Source: Tautonia marina
GTDB lineage: Bacteria > Planctomycetota > Planctomycetia > Isosphaerales > Isosphaeraceae
Direction: 5' to 3'
DNA length: 64,000 bases
NCBI RefSeq assembly: GCF_009177065.1
Contig: NZ_WEZF01000022.1
Location: forward strand, 51,020-115,019
The position numbers and the translations under genes are program-made. Below are positions 51,133 to 59,940 of the stretch, piece after piece (position 1 is the first letter of the stretch; each line of letters opens with the position of its first letter). Under the pieces are notes generated by a model, which had not been told where the DNA came from, did not search any database, and saw only the letters and a program-made list of their open reading frames with translations.

Positions 51133-52212
51133 ATGAATCACTCTCGACTCGCCCCGGCCCAACGGCTCGCCGTGACTCTGGTCTTGCTGGCTCCCTGCGT
51201 GGGATGGTCGCAACAGCCGGAGCCGACCGAGACCGACTCGATCGAGGCCATTAACGCCGAGTTCAATCGCAAGTACCGCGAGCTGGAACGGGAGCGGCTG
51301 GAGCAACTCGCCGCTCTGGCAGAGCGCAGTGATCCGAAGCAGGCTACTTCGATCTACGAAACCTATTTCCGAGACGCGCTGGGAGCCGGGCTCTACCAGG
51401 AGGCCGAGCCGGTCGCAGAGCGGATTCTTGCCGCCCAGCCCCCGACGGCCGTCGTGCGCTATCTGGCCGAGGTCATGAACATCATGGCCGAGGCCGATCG
51501 AGGCGACTTCGAGAAGTCGCTCGAAAGCCTGCTCCGCGCCATCGAAGCGGGGAAGGATGCCGATGAGGCCGATCTTGCTCGCGTGGCCTTGCCGGTCGCG
51601 GCCCGGTTGTCTCTGCTCGACGCCTACTACCAGCGTCTGGTCCAGGCCGGGGCGTACGAAATTGCTCGGAAGGCATTCACAACCGTCAAGGAAAATGCCC
51701 AGGAGGGGAACGAACCGGCCATTCTCGATTACCTGACCAACCGCATTCAGCAGCTCGACATGATCGGCCGCCCGGCGCCGAGCTTCCAGGCGAGCGACGT
51801 GGACGGACGATTGGTCCGCCTGGAAGACTTCGGGGGGAAACCCATTTTACTCGTCTTCTGGGCCACCTGGTATCGACCGAACGCCGAGCAAATCGCCTGG
51901 ATGAAAGAAGATTACAACGAATATCGTAAGAAGGGCTTGCAGATCGTGGGAGTCAACCTTGACGCCCTGGCCAACGGCGGAGAGCCAGTCGAGCAGGTCA
52001 TTCCCGAGGTGCGACGCTACGTTCTGGAATACAACATCAGCTGGCCGAACCTCATCAACATCCCGGGTGAGGGGGATATTGCCCAGGCCTACGCCGTGAG
52101 CGAGATTCCTGCCAACGTCCTGATCGACTCCGAAGGCCGCATCACGGCCCTCGATCTGAACCAGGCGAATTTCGCCGAGGAAGTCGAGAAGGTCCTCGGC
52201 GATTCGAACTGA
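51133..52212 (+). CDS. TlpA-like thioredoxin-fold protein lacking the CxxC
   Basis: 359 residues with a signal peptide (RLAVTLVLLAPCVGW). Residues about 30-200 are helical repeats (EFNRKYRELERERLEQLAAL, SLESLLRAIEAGKDADEADL), and about 210-355 are a TlpA/AhpC-type thioredoxin fold: IGRPAPSFQASDVDGRLVRL, KPILLVFWATWYRPNAEQIA, NLDALANGGEPVEQVIPEV, EIPANVLIDSEGRITAL. Where the family has FWATWCGPC, this protein has FWATWYRPN: both active cysteines (247 and 250) are Tyr and Asn. It cannot do thiol chemistry there; a binding or structural role is likely. The cis-Pro IPANV remains. Confidence 0.88.
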   Translation: MNHSRLAPAQRLAVTLVLLAPCVGWSQQPEPTETDSIEAINAEFNRKYRELERERLEQLAALAERSDPKQATSIYETYFRDALGAGLYQEAEPVAERILAAQPPTAVVRYLAEVMNIMAEADRGDFEKSLESLLRAIEAGKDADEADLARVALPVAARLSLLDAYYQRLVQAGAYEIARKAFTTVKENAQEGNEPAILDYLTNRIQQLDMIGRPAPSFQASDVDGRLVRLEDFGGKPILLVFWATWYRPNAEQIAWMKEDYNEYRKKGLQIVGVNLDALANGGEPVEQVIPEVRRYVLEYNISWPNLINIPGEGDIAQAYAVSEIPANVLIDSEGRITALDLNQANFAEEVEKVLGDSN

Positions 52213-52242
52213 GCGGATTGACGTTAGGTTGTTCTCTCAATC

Positions 52243-52274
52243 GGTGCCGGGCAGGTTCATGCCTGTCCGGCACC
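52243..52274. terminator. Hairpin between convergent genes
   Basis: GGTGCCGGGCAGG (52243-52255) pairs with CCTGTCCGGCACC (52262-52274) over 13 bp with one G-U pair and a 6-base loop. There is no T-run, but it lies between the TlpA-like stop and the opposite-strand gene, where a bidirectional terminator is expected. Confidence 0.5.
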
Positions 52275-52326
52275 ACTCGATGACCAGCACAGAAGCAGGT
52301 GCTGACTGGTCGACGTCGATCAGGAA

Positions 52327-53091
52327 TCAGCGGGTTTGAGAAGCAATTCCTTGTTCGGCGGCCTGTGCGAGCGAGTCGTAGAGCGAGAGCAGGAACAGGT
52401 GGAAGGTATCGGCCACCCGAGCCGTCGAGGTTTCTCGAAGGTACTGGAGCGCCGGCTGTCCGTAAGCAATCAGGTCCTCGCGGGCACTGGCCACAGTGTT
52501 GATCTGCGCGGCGTTCATCGCCCGGTATTCCTGGACGACTTCATGAATCGCCTCGTCGGCCTGATCGCGTTTTGTGATCAGGTCCCCGGAGACGGGGGCG
52601 TCGGAGGGCCAGACGAGACGGTCTTGCTGATTGACAAAGCTTGTGATTTCGAGAATTGGTCGCTCAACCGCGGGGGGCTGATTGGCCACAGGAGGGGTGG
52701 GGCGCTCGGTGGCACTGGCCCGAGTTCCCGGAATCGGCGTCCCGCGACCGGCCCGAGCGACTTCCATGCCTCGGGTCGAAGAGACGTCGTACCGCTGCTG
52801 CATGGAAACCTGCTGCCGACGGTAATCGAAGCGGTCGGGGGTTGAGAGGCTGGTGCGATTCAATGCCTCCTGATCCATGCCGGCCCGCACGTTGGCCCGT
52901 TCGTTCAGCATGTTGACCGATGGCGGGGTATACGGACGCGCGAATCCCCACCCGAACCCTCCGAAGGGGCCGAACCCCCACTGGGCCTCGGCCTGCCCGG
53001 CGCAACAGATCAGCAACGCCATCGAGGCCAAAACGCCTCGGAGGATCGTTCGGCGAGATCGGGTGGAGGTCTCTGGTGCGGTTGTCGTCAT
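52327..53091 (-). CDS. Exported hypothetical protein, 254 residues
   Basis: Start at ATG 53091 (MTTTAPETSTRSRRTILRG). The signal has SRRTILRGVLASMALLICC, which may be a Tat or Sec signal. A Gly/Phe-rich WGFGPFGGFGWGFARPY follows, then polar, Pro-rich disorder and a helical C-terminal domain (EAIHEVVQEYRAMNAAQINT, HLFLLSLYDSLAQAAEQG). No family recognised. Many planctomycete exported proteins have this layout. Convergent with the TlpA-like gene, divergent from xylA. Confidence 0.65.
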   Translation of the reverse strand: MTTTAPETSTRSRRTILRGVLASMALLICCAGQAEAQWGFGPFGGFGWGFARPYTPPSVNMLNERANVRAGMDQEALNRTSLSTPDRFDYRRQQVSMQQRYDVSSTRGMEVARAGRGTPIPGTRASATERPTPPVANQPPAVERPILEITSFVNQQDRLVWPSDAPVSGDLITKRDQADEAIHEVVQEYRAMNAAQINTVASAREDLIAYGQPALQYLRETSTARVADTFHLFLLSLYDSLAQAAEQGIASQTR

Positions 53092-53586
53092 CGTGCGATC
53101 TCGTGGGCGTCGTCGATGCAAGATCGGTGAAGCCGATGGCCGCCCCAGGCTCCCCGGCAGCGATGGGGAGGGCCGGTCGGTCCGACCCCTGACTCGCGCT
53201 CTTCGTTCAATCATAGGACGATCAGGGAGCATTCCACAACGTCGAGCAACCTGGCCCCAAAGAAGTTCCGGATTTCCCACGCAATCTGCCCCCTCGGAGC
53301 CAGGGAAAGGGGCGGTCGCGCACTCGATCGGGCGACCTCGCTGCGACCCGGAGTCGGACGCTCCGCTCCTCCGCACATCGGGGACGACTGCGATGGCCTG
53401 CCCGCTTGACGGGAGGGGGCGATCGGGCGCCTCTCGCTTCGGCGCGGTTGGATCGAGCGGGGACTTGTTCCACCCTTGAGCGCCCCTTTACACTCATGTC
53501 CCTCTACGGACGCAGCCTGGTTCATTCGGGGGCGTCCCGGGCGATTCAAACGCCACTTTCTCCCTCCGCGGCGCGAGGCCCTTGAG
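53092..53586. other. Divergent intergenic region upstream of xylA
   Basis: 495 bases; no gene is seen. A possible xylA promoter is TTGTTC (53465-53470) and TACACT (53489-53494), 18 bases apart, giving a leader of about 85 bases. The match is partial. No XylR-like operator or strong hairpin was found. The region between 53200 and 53450 is GC-rich, without structure I can name. Confidence 0.4.
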
Positions 53587-54900
53587 ATGTCCGAGTTTTT
53601 CCCAGACGTTCCGAAGATCACCTACGGCGGCCCCGACTCAAAAAACCCTCTGGAATTCAAGCACTACAACCCCGACGAACTGGTCGGCGGTAAGTCGATG
53701 CGCGACCACTTGCGCTTCTCGGTCGCCTACTGGCACACGTTCACCAACCCCCTGAGCGACCCCTTCGGCGCGGGAACAGCCCAGCGCCCCTGGGACGACG
53801 GCACCCCGACGGTCGAGAACGCCACCCGACGCGCCCGAGCGGCCTTCGAATTCCTGGAAAAGCTCGGGGTTCCCTTCTACTGCTTCCACGACCGTGACGT
53901 TGCTCCCGAAGGCAAGACGCTGAAAGAGTCGAACGCCAACCTCGACGCCGTGGCCAAGGTCTTGAAGGAAGAACAGCAACGCACCGGCGTCCGATTGCTC
54001 TGGGGAACGGCCAATCTCTTTTCCAACCCCCGCTATATGCACGGAGCCTCGACCAGCCCGAATTTCGACGCCTTCGCCTTCGCCGGCGCCCAGGTCAAGA
54101 AGATGCTGGAAACGACCCTGGATCTGGGCGGCCTCGGCTACACCTTCTGGGGAGGCCGCGAGGGGTACTCAACGCTGCTCAACACTGATCTCAAGCGCGA
54201 GCTTGACCACCTGGGCCGGTTCCTCAACATGGCCGTCGATTACAAGAAGTCGATCGGCTTCGACGGCCAGTTCTACATCGAGCCGAAACCGATGGAGCCG
54301 ACCAAGCACCAGTACGACAGCGATACCGAGAGCTGCCTGAACTTCCTCCGCACGTACGACCTGCTCGGCCACTTCAAATTGAACCTCGAAACCAACCACG
54401 CGACCCTCGCCGGCCACGAGATGCAGCACGAGCTGCGCATGGCCGCTGCCTCTGGCGTGCTCGGTTCGATGGACGCCAATACCGGCGACCCCCTCCTTGG
54501 CTGGGATACCGACCAGTTCCCGACGAGCATCTATCTGACAGCCTCCAGCATGCTCGAAGTGCTGGACATGGGCGGCTGGACCACCGGCGGCATCAACTTC
54601 GACGCCAAGGTGCGCCGTGAGAGCTTCGAGCCAGTCGACCTGTTCTACGCCCACATCGGCGGCATGGACGCCTTCGCCCGCGGCCTGAAGATCGCCCACA
54701 AGATCCGCGAGGACGGCCGCCTCGCCGAGTTCGTTCGCAATCGCTACGCCAGCTGGGACGGCGAACTCGGCCGGAAGGTCGAATCCGGCCGGGCCACCTT
54801 CAGCGATCTTGAAGCCTACATCCTGCCCAAGGGAGACGTCACGCCGAACGTCAGCGGCCGGCAGGAGATGCTTGAAAATTTAATCAACGACTTCATTTGA
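53587..54900 (+). CDS. xylA: Xylose isomerase
   Basis: Start at ATG 53587 ([15 protein letters not shown]), with GAGG 9 bases before. 437 residues, the class II length. Xylose isomerase interconverts D-xylose and D-xylulose (and glucose/fructose), with two divalent metals. Seen: [15 protein letters not shown] with active His and Asp, [28 protein letters not shown] (metal Glu), [38 protein letters not shown] and [13 protein letters not shown]. All these positions are complete. No xylulokinase gene lies near, so sugar use is not organised as an operon here. Confidence 0.96.
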   Translation: MSEFFPDVPKITYGGPDSKNPLEFKHYNPDELVGGKSMRDHLRFSVAYWHTFTNPLSDPFGAGTAQRPWDDGTPTVENATRRARAAFEFLEKLGVPFYCFHDRDVAPEGKTLKESNANLDAVAKVLKEEQQRTGVRLLWGTANLFSNPRYMHGASTSPNFDAFAFAGAQVKKMLETTLDLGGLGYTFWGGREGYSTLLNTDLKRELDHLGRFLNMAVDYKKSIGFDGQFYIEPKPMEPTKHQYDSDTESCLNFLRTYDLLGHFKLNLETNHATLAGHEMQHELRMAAASGVLGSMDANTGDPLLGWDTDQFPTSIYLTASSMLEVLDMGGWTTGGINFDAKVRRESFEPVDLFYAHIGGMDAFARGLKIAHKIREDGRLAEFVRNRYASWDGELGRKVESGRATFSDLEAYILPKGDVTPNVSGRQEMLENLINDFI

Positions 54901-54985
54901 ACCTGCGTCATGCCCGCTCGCCGGTTCGTTTCCAACGCGATGGATTCGAACCGGCGTTCTGCACGCTCCTCAAGGACGCTTCCAC

Positions 54986-57256
54986 CTAGCGGACAAGGTG
55001 TTCTGACCCCGGTTGCTCTGCGATCACCGCTTCGGGAGCATTCCAGGTCACCGCAAGCTCCGGCGAGGCCCCGAAACCGAGTGCCGACACCCAGAGGCCA
55101 TAGGGTGCTTGCTCCTTCTCGAAATGGGGCTTGTGAGAGGTGTCGGGCTCGACGCCATCACAGACCAAGGTGAGCCGGTGCAGACCCTCTGCCAGTTCAA
55201 GCGGAGGACTGACGAGCGTGCGCTCATCGCCTGACTCGATGCGCCAGCGGGCCAGCACGGTATGACCGTTTCGAAGTTCCAGGACGCGAGACGCTCTGCG
55301 GGTCATTCCCCGAAGCGCGAGGACGATCGGTCCGGCGGCGGTCGGATTGTAGAGGGTCAGTTCGCTGACGGGGTCGATGAGCCGCCCGACCCCCAGGCGA
55401 GTCGGGATATAGCCTCGCCAGCCCTTGGCACAGAGCAAGGTCGGGCGGGAGGGGGCGGGCAGGAGGTTCGTGTCGTAGACCGCCGTCACCTCGTCTTCGA
55501 ACACCTTTGCCGGTGCGAGCCGCTGCTTGATCTGGTCGAATTGCACCGGCAATTCCGGATAGTCTTCGGGACGATGGTGGAGCACCACATAGTCGAATCC
55601 AAAGGTCTTCAAATAGAGCCAGGCGAAATCGTCAAACCGCTGAACCCCTGTTAAGCCGATCGGCTCGAAGGGAATCACGTCAGATTCCTTCAAATATCCC
55701 GGATCTGCCAGGCGATGAGCATGAAAGGGGGAGGAGTGGGTGACCAACGGTTCGTGAATCGGGTTAAGGTCCGCCGTGTAGCCTGCCGAGGTTCGGAGGC
55801 CGTGGAACGATTGCCAGTATGTGCAAAGCGCGGGCATCCGCCACCCAAAATTGGCGTGAGGCGCCTCGAACAACGCGGCATTGGGTGAGCGTTCCTTGAT
55901 CCACTGATACGCACGCGGCAATTCCGGAACCGGTCGGGTGGGGAACGGTACGTGAGCCAGATCGACCAGAGCGACCACCATTAGTAGGATCGCCACGGTG
56001 GCCCGTCCGAAGGCATTCGGAATGCGACCAAGGAGATGCCTGAACCCGGCCGCCGCAATCAGGACGGCCAGCAGGGACGCGAAGTAGGCAAATCGAGCGG
56101 GTACGCGCACAGGCTTGAGAATCTTGCCGTACTCGCGAAGCCAATGGGCCGGCATCGGGATTTCCGCGTTGCCGATTGTGATGGACGCTCCAAGCGACAG
56201 AATCACCAGCATGGCCAGCCCAAGCCACCAGAAGGAAGCCCGGGGAAACCGGACTCTCGCCACGGCAGCGTACGCCACCAATCCGAGCGTCACCATTCCC
56301 AGATAGGCTGGAAAGAACGCCTCTCCGAGCAAAACCGAGCCTGGCTTCTGCAACCAACCTGCGAGGAGCTTCGGGGCGATTGGAATGAGATACCCCCCAA
56401 GACTGGCCTTGTAAAACTCGAACTCACCCGATGATCGGTCCATCGGGAAGCCATGAGTCATGGCCCAGACCTGGCTGGAGAAGAGGACGAGAAGTGCGGG
56501 GAAGGTCAATCCGACAAACGCCACGAACCATCCGAGACGAGGAAGGATGAACGGTCTCCGCAGCCGCCATCCTTCTCGCCAGGCGCTCCAAAGGACGTAA
56601 AACGTCGCCGGAAAGACTCCGAACAGCCCGTAATAGGGTGCGCTCATCGCCAGGAGCAAATACAGAGCTGCCGCCAGGAGCAATCGCCCGCGCGAAGGGT
56701 GATCCACGAAACGAAGCCATCCGACCAGGAACAGCGGGAACCAGCCCAGGGTGATCTGTTCAATTTCCCCAACAGCGAAGTAGGAGATTGGCCCCGCGAG
56801 CATCGCCAGTAATCCGGCCAGGGTCGCCGCCCAGGAGTTGCGCAGAACATACCAGGCCAGAACATAGGTGCCGCAACCGGTCAGCACGAACCCCAGGAAC
56901 CAGATGATGTTGAAGCAAAGCAAGTCATTCGAGAGGAACGACGAAAGGCCAAGATAGAGCAGGCTCTGATATTGCAACGGGGGGAGGTAACCCACCGGAG
57001 CTCCGACCGGATGCTGAAGACCGAGGGCCAGAAACGGCAGGTTCCCTTCCATCAGGCACTGCTTGTACCAGCGCATCGTCCAGAGATGGACCAGCGGATC
57101 GGCCGGATGTCCTGGCAACGCGGTCTGAACTGTGGTGATGGCCGGGAAGGTCGCTCCGATCGCCACCCCAGTATAGAGGAGCGCAATCAGTATCAGACGG
57201 CGCACGGAGGGGAATTCAGGAGCATCGGGAGTGACCGCGTCTGGGAGCGATTCCAT
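54986..57256 (-). CDS. Large polytopic membrane protein with C-terminal soluble domain
   Basis: 756 residues. About 11-12 hydrophobic segments fill residues 18-430; the first periplasmic loop has ADPLVHLWTMRWYKQC, with an Asp typical of GT-C-type glycosyltransferases. It resembles YfhO/DUF6044-like or planctomycete GT-C relatives, with no certain family. Residues about 430-560 hold a soluble region (RAYQWIKERSPNAALFEAPH), and the end (about 640-740) is a beta-rich domain (ADPVSELTLYNPTAAGP-like, LELAEGLHRLTLVCDG). The earlier membrane gene at 3834 has a similar plan: many membrane segments, then a beta-sandwich. Substrate unknown. Confidence 0.75.
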   Translation of the reverse strand: MESLPDAVTPDAPEFPSVRRLILIALLYTGVAIGATFPAITTVQTALPGHPADPLVHLWTMRWYKQCLMEGNLPFLALGLQHPVGAPVGYLPPLQYQSLLYLGLSSFLSNDLLCFNIIWFLGFVLTGCGTYVLAWYVLRNSWAATLAGLLAMLAGPISYFAVGEIEQITLGWFPLFLVGWLRFVDHPSRGRLLLAAALYLLLAMSAPYYGLFGVFPATFYVLWSAWREGWRLRRPFILPRLGWFVAFVGLTFPALLVLFSSQVWAMTHGFPMDRSSGEFEFYKASLGGYLIPIAPKLLAGWLQKPGSVLLGEAFFPAYLGMVTLGLVAYAAVARVRFPRASFWWLGLAMLVILSLGASITIGNAEIPMPAHWLREYGKILKPVRVPARFAYFASLLAVLIAAAGFRHLLGRIPNAFGRATVAILLMVVALVDLAHVPFPTRPVPELPRAYQWIKERSPNAALFEAPHANFGWRMPALCTYWQSFHGLRTSAGYTADLNPIHEPLVTHSSPFHAHRLADPGYLKESDVIPFEPIGLTGVQRFDDFAWLYLKTFGFDYVVLHHRPEDYPELPVQFDQIKQRLAPAKVFEDEVTAVYDTNLLPAPSRPTLLCAKGWRGYIPTRLGVGRLIDPVSELTLYNPTAAGPIVLALRGMTRRASRVLELRNGHTVLARWRIESGDERTLVSPPLELAEGLHRLTLVCDGVEPDTSHKPHFEKEQAPYGLWVSALGFGASPELAVTWNAPEAVIAEQPGSEHLVR

Positions 57257-57429
57257 CCTACAAGATCCTCCGTGATCCCGAGATGGTGGGGCGTCTCCGA
57301 ACGAGGAGCCCAGACATCCCGAGCGCGTCGAGCAGGGGATCGCTCGGGGTTCGATTCTCCGAGCGGGCCGGCTTGGGTCACACCGCTAACCTTCGTGAAT
57401 CAACGCGGGTGGGGGATTGAAACAGGAAG

Positions 57430-57465
57430 GGCCGGGTGGGTCAACCGAAGTCGACCCACTCGGCC
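57430..57465 (-). terminator. Terminator after the exported 514-residue gene
   Basis: GGCCGGGTGGGTC (57430-57442) and GACCCACTCGGCC (57453-57465) pair over 13 bp with one G-U pair, loop 10 bases. It lies 34-69 bases after the stop of the leftward gene (57499). The run that follows on that strand is CTTCCTGTTTC, only partly T-rich. Confidence 0.55.
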
Positions 57466-57498
57466 GTTTCAAGACTCTGCAGGCGGTGGTGGTTCCAA

Positions 57499-59043
57499 TC
57501 AGGGAGTCTGTCGGGCGTTCAGGCGTTCGATGAAGCGGAAGGTGGGGCTGGGCTGACCACCGGAGAGTCCATCAACCCCCGGGGTTCGTCCCGGTCCGGG
57601 TTGCGGCCGGAAGGGAGCACCGGGCGCCGCCGGAGGAATGACAGGGCCCGCTTCCAGGCGAACGCGGCGGGCAAAGAACGCCTGATCGAAGGACTCGGGA
57701 CTGACCAGCGGGTTGAGGCTATTGTCAATCAGGCCTTCGACCTTGGCGTTGATGTAGCCGGTCGGGAGCTCCAATTCATTCGGGCCGCCGAAAACCCCCT
57801 CGAACGGCTGGACCGAAGCGGCGAAAATCGAGTCGAAGACATCTCCGGCCACCCGGACCCCCATCTGTCCTCCGGACTGGGCGGTTGGCGCTGCCCCGGC
57901 CCCGGTGCCAGGAGTGTAACCGGCCAGGACGTTGGTGTTGATCACGTCCCCTCCGAAGGTCAACGATCCGGCGTTCCGACCGACCAGGATGGACGAGCCG
58001 ACGGCTCCCCGGTTGGCCTTCAACTGCTCGATTTCGCCGGCCTGGATGGATACGGTATCCATGCCCAGTCCGAACATCGCCGTTCGAACCCCTTCAACGG
58101 CCGAGATCGTGACCTTGTTCGTCTCGCCACCGATGAAGAAATTCGTCAACCGAGCATTGTTCCCGCCGACCTGGACCGTCATGTTCGTGGCGTTGCCACC
58201 AATCCGGAACCGTCCGATCGCCCCGGTCGCCACCTGCCCTGGAACCTGCGGAGCCTGGGAGATGATGGTCGTCCCTCCGGAATTCTGTCCGTCGAATGAC
58301 CCCGTCTCTCCCAGGTCCAACGTCGGATCACCTTCGATCGTGTTGGCCTGGAATACGTTCAGGCGGCCACTCACGTTGAAGGTCACGATATCCTGAGGAG
58401 TCAGGGGATCAACCAGGGTTTCCGGGTTGGTCGTATCCACTCGGTCGAGAATGATGCTCGTACCGACCCGGGTCGGTAGCCCCAGATTGATCGAGAATCG
58501 GTTGGGCTGGCTGTCGGCCGAGGGAGGATCAGGAGGTTCCGCGCCGAACGACGCTCGGGTTTCGACCCCTCCGAAGTGCAGCGTCACGACGCCGTCGGGA
58601 ATGTCGATCCGCCCTTGAACCTGCTCGGTCCCGCCCGGGCTGGTGTCGCCGAGCCAGAAATCGGGCATGTCGATGGCCAGCATGCCGACGCCGGTTCCGG
58701 GGCCGGGTGAGACACTCGCCGGCGAAAGCAGATTTTCGAAGAAAACCCGTCCATCACCACCCGCAGCCTGCTCGACGACCCCGATCAAACGGGTCTTTGA
58801 GGGGTTCGCCCCTTGAACGGTGATGGTATCAATCAGACCTGGCTCACCGATGGGGACTGGGGTCACCCCATCGGTTCCTGGCTGGTTGGTCACCCGAAGC
58901 GATCCCGGTCCGACCAGTCGCAACGTCCAGAGGTCGCCATCGAAATCAACTCCGTGATAGACCGTCGAGAGCATTTGACGGCCCTCGAGACAATCCGGCC
59001 CCGGACGGAAACTCAGTGACCGACGGCGCTTTGACGTCGACAT
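57499..59043 (-). CDS. Exported beta-rich protein with CLEGRQML-type N-terminus
   Basis: 514 residues. The N-terminus has SFRPGPDCLEGRQMLSTVYH, the motif (LExRxLLS-like) found at the start of many large exported planctomycete proteins, thought to mark an alternative export or sorting route. The rest is beta-rich with Gly- and Asn-rich repeats (GRFRIGGNATNMTVQVGGNN, FFIGGETNKVTISAVEG, SSILVGRNAGSLTFGGDV), like a beta-helix adhesin or autotransporter passenger. The end is Pro-rich and disordered. Function unknown. It has its own terminator at 57430. Confidence 0.75.
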   Translation of the reverse strand: MSTSKRRRSLSFRPGPDCLEGRQMLSTVYHGVDFDGDLWTLRLVGPGSLRVTNQPGTDGVTPVPIGEPGLIDTITVQGANPSKTRLIGVVEQAAGGDGRVFFENLLSPASVSPGPGTGVGMLAIDMPDFWLGDTSPGGTEQVQGRIDIPDGVVTLHFGGVETRASFGAEPPDPPSADSQPNRFSINLGLPTRVGTSIILDRVDTTNPETLVDPLTPQDIVTFNVSGRLNVFQANTIEGDPTLDLGETGSFDGQNSGGTTIISQAPQVPGQVATGAIGRFRIGGNATNMTVQVGGNNARLTNFFIGGETNKVTISAVEGVRTAMFGLGMDTVSIQAGEIEQLKANRGAVGSSILVGRNAGSLTFGGDVINTNVLAGYTPGTGAGAAPTAQSGGQMGVRVAGDVFDSIFAASVQPFEGVFGGPNELELPTGYINAKVEGLIDNSLNPLVSPESFDQAFFARRVRLEAGPVIPPAAPGAPFRPQPGPGRTPGVDGLSGGQPSPTFRFIERLNARQTP

Positions 59044-59490
59044 GGAGACACTCTCCCTGAAGGGGAAACCCTCGCCCGATGCGGGACGACCCGCCCAGCC
59101 TGCCGCGCCAGGTCGCAGTCGGCCTCACCACGAGACGGGCGAAGCCCAACGGCCCCCTCATCGCTCGATCCAACCACCGCGACCGCCGATTCGTCCCGGT
59201 ACGGGACACGGAATCAAGCCAGGGAACGTTCCCCCGCGGTCGTGACCAACTCACTCCTATTCAGTCGGTTCCCGTCTCGCACCCCTTGAGGAAAACCGAC
59301 ACGACCGGCACGATCAACAGAATCGCCAGCCCTCTGAGAAATCCTCGGGACTGGACCACCGGCAGAAATGGCTGCTAACATGCATTAAACCCATAAGTTT
59401 CCATCTGGCCAGGGAGGGCTTGAGCGCGTTGCCGACGTCCACCGCAACCGGATCAGGCTCGGTGGGTCGTCCGTAGCGTAGGAGGAGCCG
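59044..59490. other. Divergent intergenic region
   Basis: 447 bases between the exported protein (leftward) and the helix-turn-helix gene (rightward). GGAGGAG lies before the ATG at 59491. An AT-richer stretch at about 59370-59400 (ATGCATTAAACCCATAAG) may hold a promoter for the rightward gene; no clear -35/-10 pair. No gene is seen. Confidence 0.45.
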
Positions 59491-59940
59491 ATGAGTCCGA
59501 ACCCTCCGCCCCGACGTCGGCCAGCCGTCCACATTACTGATAGCCGGGCTGCTCGGTTGCATCGCCTTGCTCGATTGCTCGACGAGGCTCCGCGTTCAAG
59601 AGCGGAGTTGCTCGAGATGCTTCAAATCGGCCTGCGGACGTTTTACCGAGAGCTGGAACTCCTGCGCCGCTGCGGGGTCAAAGTGCGCCTGATCGGCAAG
59701 AGCTACCAACTCCGGGGCACCTTATCGCAAGCGGAGGCCCTCTTGCCGTTCCCCGATCCTCGGCTGAGTTTTGCCGAGATGGTGGAGCTCTCCTCGTACC
59801 CAGGTCCGGCTGCGAAACGTCTGGGAGGAATGTTGAAGCGGGTACTTGACCAGTCGGCCGGGAAGACTTCGAAGCGGGCTCAGGGTCGCCAGAACGGCGC
59901 AAAAGAAAACCCCCCGAAACGTCGGGGGGCTCGGAAGTGA
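59491..59940 (+). CDS. Helix-turn-helix protein, DeoR/WYL-type N-terminal domain
   Basis: 149 residues. The DNA-binding helices are in RLHRLARLLDEAPRSRAELL, EMLQIGLRTFYRELELLRRC, followed by a wing GVKVRLIGKSYQLRG, as in the winged helix of DeoR- or WYL-type regulators, but no WYL or sugar domain follows. The C-terminal half is short and basic (SKRAQGRQNGAKENPPKRRG). The last 14 codons overlap the terminator of the tRNA-Lys gene on the opposite strand, and the stop codon TGA lies inside the tRNA 3' end. The C-terminal tail may therefore be constrained by the RNA rather than selected as protein. Confidence 0.7.
   Translation: MSPNPPPRRRPAVHITDSRAARLHRLARLLDEAPRSRAELLEMLQIGLRTFYRELELLRRCGVKVRLIGKSYQLRGTLSQAEALLPFPDPRLSFAEMVELSSYPGPAAKRLGGMLKRVLDQSAGKTSKRAQGRQNGAKENPPKRRGARK
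59900..59929 (-). terminator. Rho-independent terminator of the tRNA-Lys gene
   Basis: On the minus strand TCGGGGGG and CCCCCCGA arms (59910-59917 with 59922-59929) form an 8-bp stem with a 4-base loop, followed by TTTTCTTTT. It lies 8 bases beyond the tRNA 3' end. A perfect terminator for the tRNA transcript; it sits wholly within the coding sequence of the convergent helix-turn-helix gene. Confidence 0.85.
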
